Shown here: positions 24,060 through 36,900 of the stretch, piece by piece
Layout of the letters: every line of letters starts with the position of its first letter
Position numbering within the stretch: the stretch's first letter is position 1
Source: Whitmania pigra
Taxonomy: Eukaryota; Annelida; Clitellata; Hirudinida; Haemopidae
Assembly (NCBI GenBank): GCA_021613335.1
Contig: JAJTWR010000269.1
Span: forward strand, 1,780,001-1,844,000
Length of the DNA stretch: 64,000 bases
Direction: 5' to 3'
The notes under the pieces: generated by a model
Seen by the model: only the letters and a program-made list of their open reading frames with translations
Database searches by the model: none
What the model was told of the DNA's origin: nothing
Translations under genes and position numbers: made by a program

Positions 24060-25225
24060 TTAATAATTATTAAACGCGTCAGAAATGACCGTTTTCATAT
24101 TAACATAAGTCATTTGCAGACAGTTAAATTCTGTATTTTAACTTCTACAGACTAAATTATAAAAATTTCATGTCAAGGACTTTCTTTATTGTTTACATGG
24201 AAATATTATAATGAAAATAATATTGACTAATTTTATAATTAAAATACAATAAATTTCATAAGCAAAATAAAATATTCTACAAATTAAAATTAACAAATTA
24301 AAAATTCCTTAAAATGAAGAAACGTATATTCATTAAGCTATCGTCATCATGACCGCCATCGTGATACTTAGCATCTCATTAATAATTCATAATCCTCTCT
24401 CGAAATATGATTGGTCAGACGTTCACATGTGTTTTCCTTCCGGTTAGCAACTCAAATTATGACAGTGATGATGGTAATGATGGTGAGATAATAAAACTTT
24501 TAAAACTATAATTATAATAATATGATTTCTATTAATATCAAATCTTAATATGATTTCTTAATATCAATATAATTATTATTATTTTACATTATTGTATGAT
24601 ATTACAATTTCATATAAATATTTGCAATATAAATATGGTGTATTGATAGCAGATGTTGAGCTGTATTGTAATATATTAATATAATTATAATATTATATTA
24701 ATAACATTGTAATATTATAATAATAACGTGAGATGGCTGGGAAGGGTAGAAATTTGAAGATTAATTCCACGGTAATACTAACTTATTATTAATAAAGATA
24801 TACATTATGTGACTTTGAAGCTTATCATGACAAGTAAATAATTAATTAAACTAATTATAATAAATTATTAAGCTAATTCGATAAAAGATAAATTTACGAG
24901 CTCAAAAGTTAAATTAGTTTCTGTAGTTTACCAATGCTTACCTGTCATCATTAATAAAGTGTTCAGTCATTAAAAATTAAAAGTTTTTTGTTTGGAATAA
25001 GCTACTAGTAGTAGCCTACTACTAATTACTATTACGTAATTAATGCTTAATAATAAGAATACAATTTCATTAACATAACTAATACACAATAACTAGGTGC
25101 TTCAATAATTATATTTAATATTATTTTAATTACATAATTATATTTAAATTATGTTTAATTATTATTCTTAGCATAAAATAAAATAATATAAAATCTCGTA
25201 AAAATGCATCACAGTCATCATTGCA
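24060..25225. other. Gene-poor AT-rich stretch
   Basis: No gene recognised. Strongly AT-rich with short ATTATAATAT motifs. Confidence 0.5.
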
Positions 25226-25229
25226 CGCT

Positions 25230-25325
25230 CCAATGGTGAAACAAGGCGCCTATAAAAGCTCAGCTCCTTTGACTTTCCAGTTAGCGGACTAACACGTGAT
25301 CCATGTGCGAAGTGTGACGTCACTA
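25230..25325 (+). promoter_or_regulatory. Candidate core promoter: CCAAT, TATA, initiator and CRE
   Basis: A CCAAT box lies at 25230-25234 and TATAAAA at 25251-25257. An initiator-like TCCAGTT puts its A at 25279, 28 bp downstream of the first T of the TATA box, which is standard spacing. A perfect CRE, TGACGTCA, lies at 25315-25322. No coding exon was found directly downstream: the first ATG, at 25302, is followed four codons later by a stop. Confidence 0.45.
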
Positions 25326-25329
25326 GGAA

Positions 25330-26090
25330 GTGTTATCAGGACTAAAATAGAACCGACAATGTTATTCTTATTATTTTTATTATTACTATTACTATTATTA
25401 TTATTATTGTCATCGTTAATTTATTGACGAAGAAGTAACACCTGCACCTGAACTGAGTGGTTCTTATAGAGGTGAGATTTTATTGGTCGATATTTTTAGC
25501 AGCATGTCATAATAAGCTGCCTGTGATTACCTATTTATGAGTTTTGGATTATTTCAAGTTATAATAATTTTAAAATCACAGAAAGCACGAAAATAATTTT
25601 TATTATTTAGTAATTTTTAATAATATTTAATAATTTAGTAATTTTATTTTATTTTACTTTCATTTGCGGCTTAAATATTTGTGTTAAAGATGTGATTGAA
25701 AAAAATTTCTATAAACTACAAATATGCAAAGATGATGATTTTTGTTCTTCTTGGTCAATTTGAAATCATTTCTAAAACGTGATTTAATTAAATGATTTAA
25801 TTCTCAAATATAAATTATTAATCTAAAATAATATCATCTAATTGTAAATAATACGTTATAAATCTAATTTAGATGATCTAATTTTAAAATAATATGATAA
25901 TTTTTAAATCATGGATCACATTTCTTTATTTCTCTGTAATTGGATTTATGTCAAATAATATTTCAAGTTTCTCGTCTTAATTCATTAATTGGCCGTCTAA
26001 TTGATTACATTTATTCGATTTGCAGGATACAAATTTGGATATTGTCTCTTTGATCACAAAATTTCAAATTTTTCATTATTTATAAAATTA
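25330..26090. other. No gene recognised
   Basis: Holds a TTATTATTACTATTA run at 25365-25410 and AT-rich DNA. If the promoter at 25.25 kb is real, this would be its 5' UTR or first intron. Confidence 0.35.
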
Positions 26091-26094
26091 AATT

Positions 26095-26283
26095 ATGTCA
26101 ATTATTCGCCTACATGAAATCATAGATGCAGCTACAACCTTTATAATATTTGCAGCGGCTTTCTATCATCATCATCGTCGCCGCCATCGTCATCGTCATC
26201 AACAGCTTCAGTACGGAAACGTTAAACACGTCCTGGTTGTTATTGGATCCATGTTAATTTCGAGGAAGCAGAGGAATCAATGA
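26095..26283 (+). other. 62-codon open frame with a His/Arg triplet run
   Basis: It starts MSIIRLHEIIDAATTFIIFA and runs through a CATCATCGTCGCC stretch as HHHHRRRHRHRH. Short and partly repeat-derived. No function recognised; probably chance. Confidence 0.15.
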
Positions 26284-26369
26284 ATCATGGAATGAATTTT
26301 GTTCTTTAAATAAATGACGGACAAACGGTGAAAATAATCAGCGATGTGTGAACAGCACCTGCTTCTGAA

Positions 26370-26846
26370 TCCATCCATCCATCCATCCATCCATCCATCC
26401 ATCCATCCATCCATCCATCCATCCATCCATCCATCCATCCATCCATCCATCCACCATCCATCCATCATCCATCCATCCATCCATCCATCCATCCATCCAT
26501 CCATCCATCCATCCATCCATCCATCCACCATCCATCCATCCATCCATCCATCCATCCATCCATCCATCCATCATCCATCCATCCATCCATCCATCCATCC
26601 ATCCATCCAGCCATCCATCCATCCATCCATCCATCCATCCATCCATCCATCCATCCATCCATCCATCCATCCATCCATCCATCCATCCATCCACCATCCA
26701 TCCATCCATCCATCCTCCATCCATCCATCCATCCATCCATCCATCCATCCATCCACCATCCATCCATCCATCCATCCATCCATCCATCCATCCATCCATC
26801 CATCCATCCATCCATCCATCCATCCATCCATCCATCCATCCATTCA
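26370..26846. repeat. (CCAT)n tetranucleotide array
   Basis: About 475 bp of CCAT with a dozen single-base or short slips. Long frames on both strands (His-Pro-Ser-Ile, Met-Asp-Gly-Trp) are artefacts of the period of four. Confidence 0.97.
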
Positions 26847-26974
26847 TCGGTCCAGCTCTGGCGACAATCCATCAACCTAGTTGCCTAATTATCTGAACAT
26901 TCATGCACGGATCCATCCAACCACTCGTCCGTCAAGATTTCAAGAGCAACTGGGAAATACCGGGATGAAAATTT

Positions 26975-27200
26975 CCAGGCGCACATGTGGATTTGTGTTG
27001 TTCCCGTGACGGAACACGGAGCTGGTCAGTCATGCGTGACCGCTTCTAATGCATGTTTGACCGATGCGCGGATGGAATTCATCAGTCCATGCATGTCTGC
27101 TTTTGCAGCAAGATGGATGCCAGAACGACTTCATTTGAAGAGTGTTTTTCAGCATATTTTCGGTAATAATTTCGGATGGATGAGCAGTTTATTACTGTAA
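26975..27200 (+). CDS. Unclassified Cys-containing open frame in a GC-richer island (hypothetical)
   Basis: The frame from an ATG at 26985 to a TAA at 27198-27200 encodes 71 residues including SCVTASNACLTDARMEF and SPCMSAFAARWMP. The cysteine spacing is faintly like helical Cys-rich extracellular domains such as the GFR-alpha/GAS1 type, but the resemblance is weak. It sits alone between a CCAT array and a TAA array. It could be an exon of a larger gene or chance. Confidence 0.2.
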
Positions 27201-27272
27201 TAAAATGTAAGAAATATTGAAAATCAATAGCATATAGGTTTATAAATATTTAATTTTAATGATATTTATATT

Positions 27273-27724
<452 letters not shown>

Positions 27725-27729
27725 ATCAT

Positions 27730-29210
27730 GCCATCATAAAGAATGCTATTACTTTGGTCTCGGGAATAACTTTTACGTGACAAAATCTTCCGAGATCGTA
27801 AAAAGGATTCACTTCGCGATCATGCACATGCGAGAAAGTGGAGGATAGCACGGAATTAATTCGCATGGATGCATGGATGCATGGATGCAGGAATGAACGG
27901 TTAAATAAATGGATAGAGGGATTCAAGAATGAAACGATCGATAGCTGGAAGCGTAAATGCATGAGTGCATGAATGCATGGATATTTTTGAATATGGGATA
28001 GAATGATAGATAGACGGCGGTATTGCTCGTGATGAGGGGCATTATACGGGCACTCGATGCCCTGAAGCCCTTGGGAAGGTCTGAGTTCGAGGTCCACCAA
28101 ATGGCTTCGATGGATGGACTTTACACTGATATTTCATAAAAAGTCATTTGATGTTAGGTAAGAAAGTAATGCTTGTTTTACTTGCTTGACCTTCCATTAA
28201 TGATTTAATTGTAATCTTTGAATGTCACGAAAAGCATAATTTATAAAAAAAATTAGACAAAAACATGCCATTTCGTTTTCAAAAATAAGTCGCAAACATC
28301 GGGCTGTGAGTGCCCGTGTTAACTTTTGAAGTATAAATCTGAGAATTTAATTTTTTTTTTAAATCGAAATGTTCTCGATGGTATTGACGCTAACCTTTGA
28401 CCTCCTTTTTATTTCCTTTGAATTTTTGAGAATGTGGTTTGTTCTCACTCGTCATTTGAACCTTTTGAACTCGGCATCTTTAAATTTAAATTTAAATTAA
28501 AGGTTTAAAAAGTTATGTTTCATCCTGGCAAGTAAGTTTAGAAACTACGACTATTGAATATTAGTTATTAAAACTATCACATATAATTATATGAAAGAGT
28601 TAATTAAAAGTAAACTAAAATTTGCACTATTAATTGATTTGTAGACTCAACAAACATGGAAGAGAACTTGATGTATTGAATGATTAAGTGAATGATGTAA
28701 TGAATGATGTACTGAATGATGAAGTGATGATATACTGAATCATGCACTGAATAACCTCAGCAGTAAAAGAAATAATGTCAACGCACTTTGGCGTGGAATT
28801 ATTGAAGGAGATTTGAACCTCAAAGAAGATTTCTTTTAAGTAAATAAATCAATTCATAAATTTTGTTTTAATTCTAAGTACTCAAAAATTAATTTTAATT
28901 ATTCTTATCACTTCTCTAAAATGTAAAATAAAACTGAAAAAATTAAACGTACAACCACAATAAAATTAAATATTGAAATATCATTAATTATGTAAAATAT
29001 GAGCAGAAACAATAATAATGACATCGTTATTTTTTAATAAAATACTTGGCTTATTTATTGGAAATGATTTATTATTTATTATTTATTATTTAATCTTTAC
29101 AGAGAGCTGTTTTTGAAATGTGACTCTGATCATAAAAGGGACTCTGAGGGAGTCAAGAAGATTGAGATCGTAAATTGATTTAAGATTCTGCAATCCCCAG
29201 GGTTGCAAAT
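27730..29210. other. No gene recognised; possible SINE remnant
   Basis: GCATGGAT-type short repeats lie near 27864-27990. At about 28050-28100, GCCCTTGGGAAGG and GAGTTCGAGGTCC resemble the SINE body and a Pol III B-box, but the copy is too degenerate to claim. A run of TGAATGATG/TGAATGATGTA lies at 28677-28745. Confidence 0.35.
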
Positions 29211-29214
29211 GACT

Positions 29215-29218
29215 TATT

Positions 29219-29295
<77 letters not shown>

Positions 29296-29338
29296 GATTA
29301 TTATTATTATTATTATATTATTATTATTATTATTATTA

Positions 29339-29400
<62 letters not shown>

Positions 29401-29547
29401 GATTATTATTATTATTATTATTATTATGATTATTATTATTATTATTATTATATTATTATTATTATTATTATTCTTATTATTATTATTATCTTATTATTAT
29501 TATTATTCTTATTATTATTATTATTATTCTTATTATTATTATTATAT
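29215..29547. repeat. (ATT)n trinucleotide array
   Basis: About 330 bp of ATT with GATT, CTT and GTATT interruptions. The plus-strand 91-codon frame is an artefact. Confidence 0.96.
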
Positions 29548-29549
29548 TG

Positions 29550-30525
29550 AATATATAATTGTTTATTGATTCTGGACATACTATAAATTAGATTCATCAA
29601 GTGCTAAATTTGATTCTATTCATAAATAATAAAATTACATTGTAAAACCATATATGTACTAATTAATATGCATTAACAATATTGAATTGTTTTTTGAAAT
29701 TTTTGAATCATAATAATTATTATTAATTATTAACTATAATTAACTGGAAATGAAAATTATTATGAACCTATTTTTCAAATGCTCGGTAATGAACACTTAA
29801 CGATTTGAAGCAGCTACAATTTTTAAAAGATTTTGTTATAAAATATTCAAAGCGATGAAATTATTTTAAATATTTTTTAATGTTTCTGAGATATTTAAAA
29901 AATTGATTTTAAGACATTCAACTCAGAATTTTAGTTTAAAAAAATAATTTATAAAAATAAAGTGCTAATCGAATTTATTATTATTTTTATTTCAAAATAT
30001 TTTCAAAGCATTTTCAAATCTCGCTTTTGTTCGCTGGAAGAAAAATATAATTTTACGACATCTTGGGGAAATATAAAAACTTTCGCTTTCACCGAAGACA
30101 CCTTTTGCCATTTGTTTGTGATTGATCGGATTAACAATGTATTCGGATTTGTTTCTGATTCCTACTTTGATTGATCTCCAATTGTATTTATTTAAGATTC
30201 CAAGTTGTATTGATTTGGAAATGTTTGCATGTTGGAATTTCATTTCCTTTTTACAAGCTGAGGAGAAATTTTTATGAATAATACAGAAATTGGCACTTGT
30301 GTCCGAAAGTACTTTGCATAAAAATTCAGCTCGAAATTTTATGCGAAAGTGTGGATTATCGAGGATTTCTCTGAATTTTATTTTGTTTGTGTTATTGCAA
30401 GATATTGTTTCATTTTTAGATTTATTAACTAAACGTCTTGATAAGTATGCAAAGGAAATATTTTAAGAGCTAAAGTATTATTCGAGCAATCGTTAATTTG
30501 TAATGAAATAAATAATATCTGAAGT
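29550..30525. other. No gene recognised
   Basis: AT-rich. Open frames on both strands at 29962-30243 (ISKYFQSIFKSRFCSLEEKY on plus) have no supported splice sites or family. Confidence 0.4.
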
Positions 30526-30529
30526 GGAG

Positions 30530-30936
<407 letters not shown>

Positions 30937-30939
30937 CTG

Positions 30940-32460
30940 AATGTCGTGTCATAATTTAGAACCCCTCATTAAGCGATTATAATTTGGCAAATAAAGGAAG
31001 TAAGCACAAAAACTGGATGCATGTCGGAATCTTGCGTGCGCTGGTTTTTCAATTCTTCTTCTTAGCAAAGAAAACAAAAGTAAGAAAGAGTGAAGGTGGA
31101 TCTTTTGGGCTGAAAGTAATTATCTCCATGGTGGTCACACGATCTCCTGACAACACCATTCCTGGGGGGATCCTCGGTCGACCCTTCCGTCGTTTCGGGT
31201 GTTGTAGCTTGGTGTAAAGGAATAATATTAAGGAAATGAAATAGAATTTAAAAAATGTTTTCTCGATAATAATATATAATAAAAATTAATGGAGTAAGTA
31301 AATGGGAATAATTACGAGGGTGATTTACGATGGGATAGTCGTACAAAATGCCCTCATTGAATGTAAAACTTGGATTACATCGTAAGGCATTGTAATGCAT
31401 CATAATGCATCAAATCGATATAATGGTGATCTCTACTGTCCATAAAATTGGTTGCCTTTTCAACGCTTCATTAATAAAAAATTAAAATGGTTATAATTAT
31501 AAATAAATATTATATAATAATGATAATAATCTTATTATTATTATTTGTATATACACACACACACATACACACACACACAGACAAGTAGACGTAGATAGTA
31601 GCACCATTAGTAGGCTGAAGAAAAAAAATCGTCATCAACATCCTCGTTAAGGAAGCTCGTGTTCAGTGAATGGAATCACTGGGAGAATACTCGACATCAC
31701 AAGTGCTTCCAGAAGAATTCGTCTGCAAAAGAGGCGGGAAATAAGTGCGCAGGAGTTGCGGACTTACGTCGGAAAAAATAGGAGAAAAACCAGCCGGATA
31801 AGATAAGAAATAAATTCAAAGAGTTAATTATGACGAATAATTGTTTTATTATTTTTGTTGCAATCCACTGTGATGAATTACTAATTTAATACTTTTGACG
31901 CAATTTATTATGATGAAAAATTATTTTATTTCTTTGGTCGAAATTCAATGAAGCATAAATAATCCGATAACGACAACAAAGATCACAAATAACCTTCAAA
32001 TCAAGCGTGAAACTTCCACATATTCAGAGCCATTCATCCATCAAAATAATTCGCAGCCATGGCAACCTCATAATTAATTTCATTTAAAAATCGTACACTT
32101 AAATTCACTTATAAGTTCACTTACGTTCTGTTGCTAAGACAGTTCTGTTATTTTATTCGATATTCTTGAAAAATGGGAAAAATTGAATGATTAGGAAATT
32201 GTCGGAATATTGTCGTTGCGTGTTTGAGACAATAAACCCCAGCGATCCATCAATCGTAGGTTTATCGCCAGTAGTGTCTCAACTATTCCACGAAATTCTT
32301 TTTCATCATTCTTCTAGAAATAACAAAAAATATATATATATATTGTGAATATTATTTAAATTGTAATAAGGTAATAAAGTGTAAAAATCTATAAATTGCA
32401 TTTTACAGTGGCTGTAGCAGTCAATGGCTGTCAATGAGACAACAAAATTAATAACAACAA
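30940..32460. other. Upstream region of the neuregulin-type gene
   Basis: GC-richer patches at 31000-31220 and 31600-31810 and a CA repeat at 31553-31580. The 31.6-31.8 kb patch (GGCGGGAAATAAGTGCGCAGG) could be promoter or 5' UTR for the gene starting at 32765, but I see no clear TATA/initiator pair. The 77-codon frame at 30984-31217 matches nothing I know. Confidence 0.35.
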
Positions 32461-32462
32461 CG

Positions 32463-32610
<148 letters not shown>

Positions 32611-32764
32611 TGTTAAAGTAACTTTGACAATTTAACATCCCATCAGCATCCTCAGAATTCAATAACTACCATGAACATTGTTTGACACATCTTCATGAAT
32701 TATTAAAAACGTTTTTGAATTCGTAAACTAAACTGAAATTAAAAGTGAAATTCCTGTCCAGAGA

Positions 32765-33968
32765 ATGTCCAAGTGCGAGACTGGAAGATGTCAACCTCTA
32801 TATTGGTTTAAAGCTCTTCTGACGACTCTTCTCTTGATTCAATCTGTCGCTGGCAACAAAAAACCTTTTCACAACAGCAGCAACAACAACAACAACAACA
32901 ACAACAGCAACAACAGGGGCAGCAGAACAATTCTCGGATCCTCCATCAACTACAACAACAACCGCAACAACAACAACAACAACAGGGACAGCAGAACAAT
33001 TGTTGAATCCTCCATCATCAACTATAACAACAACAACAACACGATTGGCCCTAAAAGATCATCGGCGAGAAACATGCGTTCATTGCACTGCACTGCTGAG
33101 AGCGTCAAAAGGTCACTGGAGAACAAGATTGCGCTGAACGGACTCGTCCTGCAGGGAAAAGTCTTGCGTAGCTCCAAGTACACGTTTTACGGTCAGACTG
33201 CGTACAACTTGATCAACAGCTTCCAGGCGAGGGAAGACGAAAGCATGAAGAAACCACTTGAAGCCACCGTCGACTTGAAAACCACGGCGACACCTGAATT
33301 CGATTCCGTCGCTCCTCCGCTATCGTCAATCGAGATGCTTGAAAAGTTGAAGAGAAAAAACAGCATCGTCTCCACTTCGCATCGAATTTCCAACCCAGCC
33401 ACCCAGAATTTCTCATCCATCCACCCAGACGCTCTCAAGACCCGATATCGACGATCGATATCCAACTCGGACCTTCAAATATCGATTTATTCTGTTATAT
33501 TTCGAGTCGAAAGGATCTTCAAGGGGGCTGAATTTCTAGTTCCATCGGCAGAACAGAAGCAGAAATGCCCCCATTTGCACTACTTCAACTCCCCTAACCA
33601 CAAGAACCCTAAGGCTTTCGTACAGACTGAAATCATGGTTCCATCGTCCAGAGATAACGCGCACCTCGAGTATTTTTTCGACGATTGCCTCCAAGACAAC
33701 TTCACCATTGCCCCGGGCTTGCAGTACTTCGTCTTTCTCAACAGGCAGCTGAACTTCAACGAATCGGTTGTCGGTCAGGACCAGCAGTCCAACGCAGGAT
33801 TCGAACAGGCGAGCTCTCAGTCAAGGAACGATGACGGTCACCTAAGAAGTTTGCTCTACCACTGCAGTATTAAGAGTTTCGTCGTCGACAAGTTGTTCAG
33901 GAGTTCAAAGGTTCCTCAACTTTTCCACAACAACTTGACTGGTTTTGTCAAGTCCGTGGCATGTTGCG
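32765..33968 (+). CDS. Neuregulin exon 1: signal peptide and GGF2-like N-terminal domain
   Basis: ATG at 32765 starts [20 protein letters not shown], then a hydrophobic core [13 protein letters not shown] that looks like a signal peptide cleaved near residue 31. Residues of about 40-95 are Asn-rich, encoded by CAA-type repeats in the AAC register. From about residue 107 a domain resembles the N-terminal region of GGF2/NRG2: [20 protein letters not shown] with LVLQGKVL, then [40 protein letters not shown] and a terminal SVACC. An insert of about 100 residues with a dibasic RYRR splits it. Donor GCG|GTGGGT in phase 1 joins exon 2 to give an Ala codon. The reading frame itself runs only six bases past this donor before a TGA at 33974. 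Confidence 0.8.
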
Positions 33969-36900
33969 GTGGGTGATTCTCCAATGTTCGCATGCGTTCG
34001 TGTGTGTGTGTGTGTTTTTTTATCTGTTTGTGTGTTCGTGTGCAGCAGCGATTGATCTTGAGATTGCGAATAAATGAATTGTGAATTATGTTTATGTAAC
34101 TTTTAGAGTCATCGTGATATTGATCATTCGGGTAAGAGATAAAATATCGCATATATTAAATGCAACGTTAAAGAAATTGTTTCGACACGAAAAAATTTCT
34201 GATCAATCCGAACAAAAAAACATCGATAAAAGACAAACAAAGGCCAAATGATTTCCACGAAAGCATAATCCACGTCTGTCCATCTGTCCGAGCATTTTGA
34301 GGTCCGTCACAGATTTCTTATCGTGTCAATCTGGAGGGTATCGAACCCGGTGTCACGAAATTACTCGGCAGTTCAAGACGATATTTCTTCACGAGAAATT
34401 CAATTTAAGGGGCGTCCGCAATCACATAAAGCATCTTTCTACTCTTTAGAAGGGCAGCGACGTTGCTCAAAGTCTGATGGATGAACAGAGGTTAACAAGT
34501 GACGAGGTCAAGTAAAACCGTTGATAACTAAAAAGTGATCACTTTTCAATTTTTGAAACTTCAAAAACATTGGAGACATTGAAATGCTTGAATGCTTGAA
34601 TCCAGTCAAAACATCCAGTGACAAGGAAATCAATTGCATTTGCATAACCAATTCATGCAATTCTCCCTGCATCAGGTTTGGCCGGAAATAATCCTCAACG
34701 CGGACAGCAAAAAATATCGATGTTGAAGACTCGGCGTGCACTTATTGTGTACAATTAATATATGCCGATGTGATAATATGACAATGTGTGTGACTGATGT
34801 GTAACATATATTAATTATTATTGACCTAATTAGTACTAAATATTATTTACCTAATTATTATAAATATTAAATACCCGAGGGACTGTGCATCAATGTCTTT
34901 GAAGTTATTCGGTCATTGTTGCAAACATGAATCTTTTGTTGAGGTTGCGATTGGAATAGAAAAATGTTTAATTTTTAATAAAGGTAATAAAAATAAATAC
35001 ATTTATTTAAATTAATTTCGAAGATGATAATCACGTCATTAATATCGTCATCATATTTTTAGCACAAATCTTTTTACATTAATCAAAAAAAAATTAATGT
35101 CAAAAACAAGATTTATTTGTAAGATACTTAAAACTACTTAAAAAATATACAAACATACAAAACGCTTTTGAAATGTTTAAAACAATCACAACATATCCTT
35201 CTGTTGCTATCGGTTTATGATTTTTAATAACAGCCGGCTACATTATCAGTTATTGACGGTCTGTAATTAATAACTGAATTAATTATTCAATACTAACTAA
35301 AACTCATTCAAACAAAAATATTCGTTATTAACATAAAGTAAATATTTAATCACAACATTCTCTTAGCCTTCTTGTTCCTTCTTGTTCCATTTTACGACCG
35401 TGAACAAACACGAATCTTATCTGGAGCGTCCTTGCATGAGATACGTTCGCTTTAAGACAGGAAAACTGAGGACATGTACCGACGAAGGAATTCGTGAACA
35501 TTGGAAAAGGAAACTCGAACCGATGAACAACGACGATCATCGAGTCTCCGGTTTGACATCATTTCTTGTTTTCCCGACAAGACTCTGTGGTTTTTTTCCT
35601 TGAATCATTTTTTTTTAATTTCTCAGCGGAGACAGTTTTTAAATATTTAAAATTTTCTTCCTTGAAGTTTCGTATCGATTCTTCTCACTCGGTTCAATCT
35701 CCGATTTCCTCAGAGACTTTTGTTTTTGAAGAATTTTTAGGAAAAAACTTACAATTTTATAACCACGAGTAAATTATAGCTAGGCAACTTAACAAGTAAA
35801 CCGATAATACATAAATAAAGAAACCGGTAGATGTATATAATTATAATTATAAGAATTATAAATGCCTTGGCAAATGTTCTTGGCACTTTTTTAATATTAA
35901 ATAAAAAGTCAGAAAAAAATTGCGAATCCGAGAATATCGACCTCAAAGGAGTGTTTTCCAGCTATCATCGTTATCATCGGGAAATGATTATCAACGCAGA
36001 GTCATACTGGAAATTCCAGGGAATCCGTGGTGCCTTTCCTTCTATCGACCAACATCCGCACAAACATGTCTCAACTTGCCCGCACTCTGTCGCGTGGGAC
36101 TTAAACGGGTGAACGATGTGAAGAAAAGAAAATAGGAAAGAGTATGAAGAAGAAGAAGAAGAAGAAGACAACAACGACGACTAAGAGGTGGATGAATAAT
36201 ATTTCCTTAAATTATGGAGAGGAATCCATCCAGCCTGAACACACCGTTTCAATCGATGGATCTCGAGTGAATGGAGCAATTCCAGAGCACTTCTTCGGAG
36301 TGGATTATTTTATTCCTCGCATTTAAACGACAAATTCGACGGAAATGCGAAACAGACGTGTCCACATTTCACCGACTGAAAGTGGGCAATAAGAATCTCT
36401 TAATTTTAGAAAACAAATTTTCTGTGTCGAATCAAAAAAAAAAAAAAAAAAAATAAATAAAACTGAAACCATGTAGGACACAATTCCTTCAAAAATGGGT
36501 CAATTAGAGGTGTTTGTATGGACGTTGATGAAGACGTAAGGCCATTTTTAGAGACGAGGAATGAATTTAAAGACTCTGGTGGTGCACACTTGAATGACTC
36601 TGGCATGGAACACTTCGAGGCAGAGAAGGCAGACGACACGGATGAGATCTTTTTGAAAGCGGAACACGTAATGCTGCAGTAAAAAAGTTTTTAAATCTGA
36701 AAATCTTGGCGCGTTATCTTTCTTATTTTTTTTTTTTTTAGCTTATTCCGTTCACCGGAGATGCACTTTTCGTTCGTTCAACAACTCTTGACCCACAAAG
36801 GTGACCTTTGAACTCAAAGTTCAAGATGTTGCGTCATTCTTATGTAATAATACATAAGAATTGATAAAGCATTGTTTATTATTAGAAATCGTTTACATTT

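Noticed and set aside
33193..33465. Minus-strand 90-codon frame opposite neuregulin exon 1
   Set aside because: Shadow of the plus-strand coding exon; no motif or splice support.
34280..34370. tRNA-like or SINE fragment around GGTATCGAACCCGGTG
   Set aside because: Only a B-box-like word is present; no A-box or body similarity to the SINE family could be traced.
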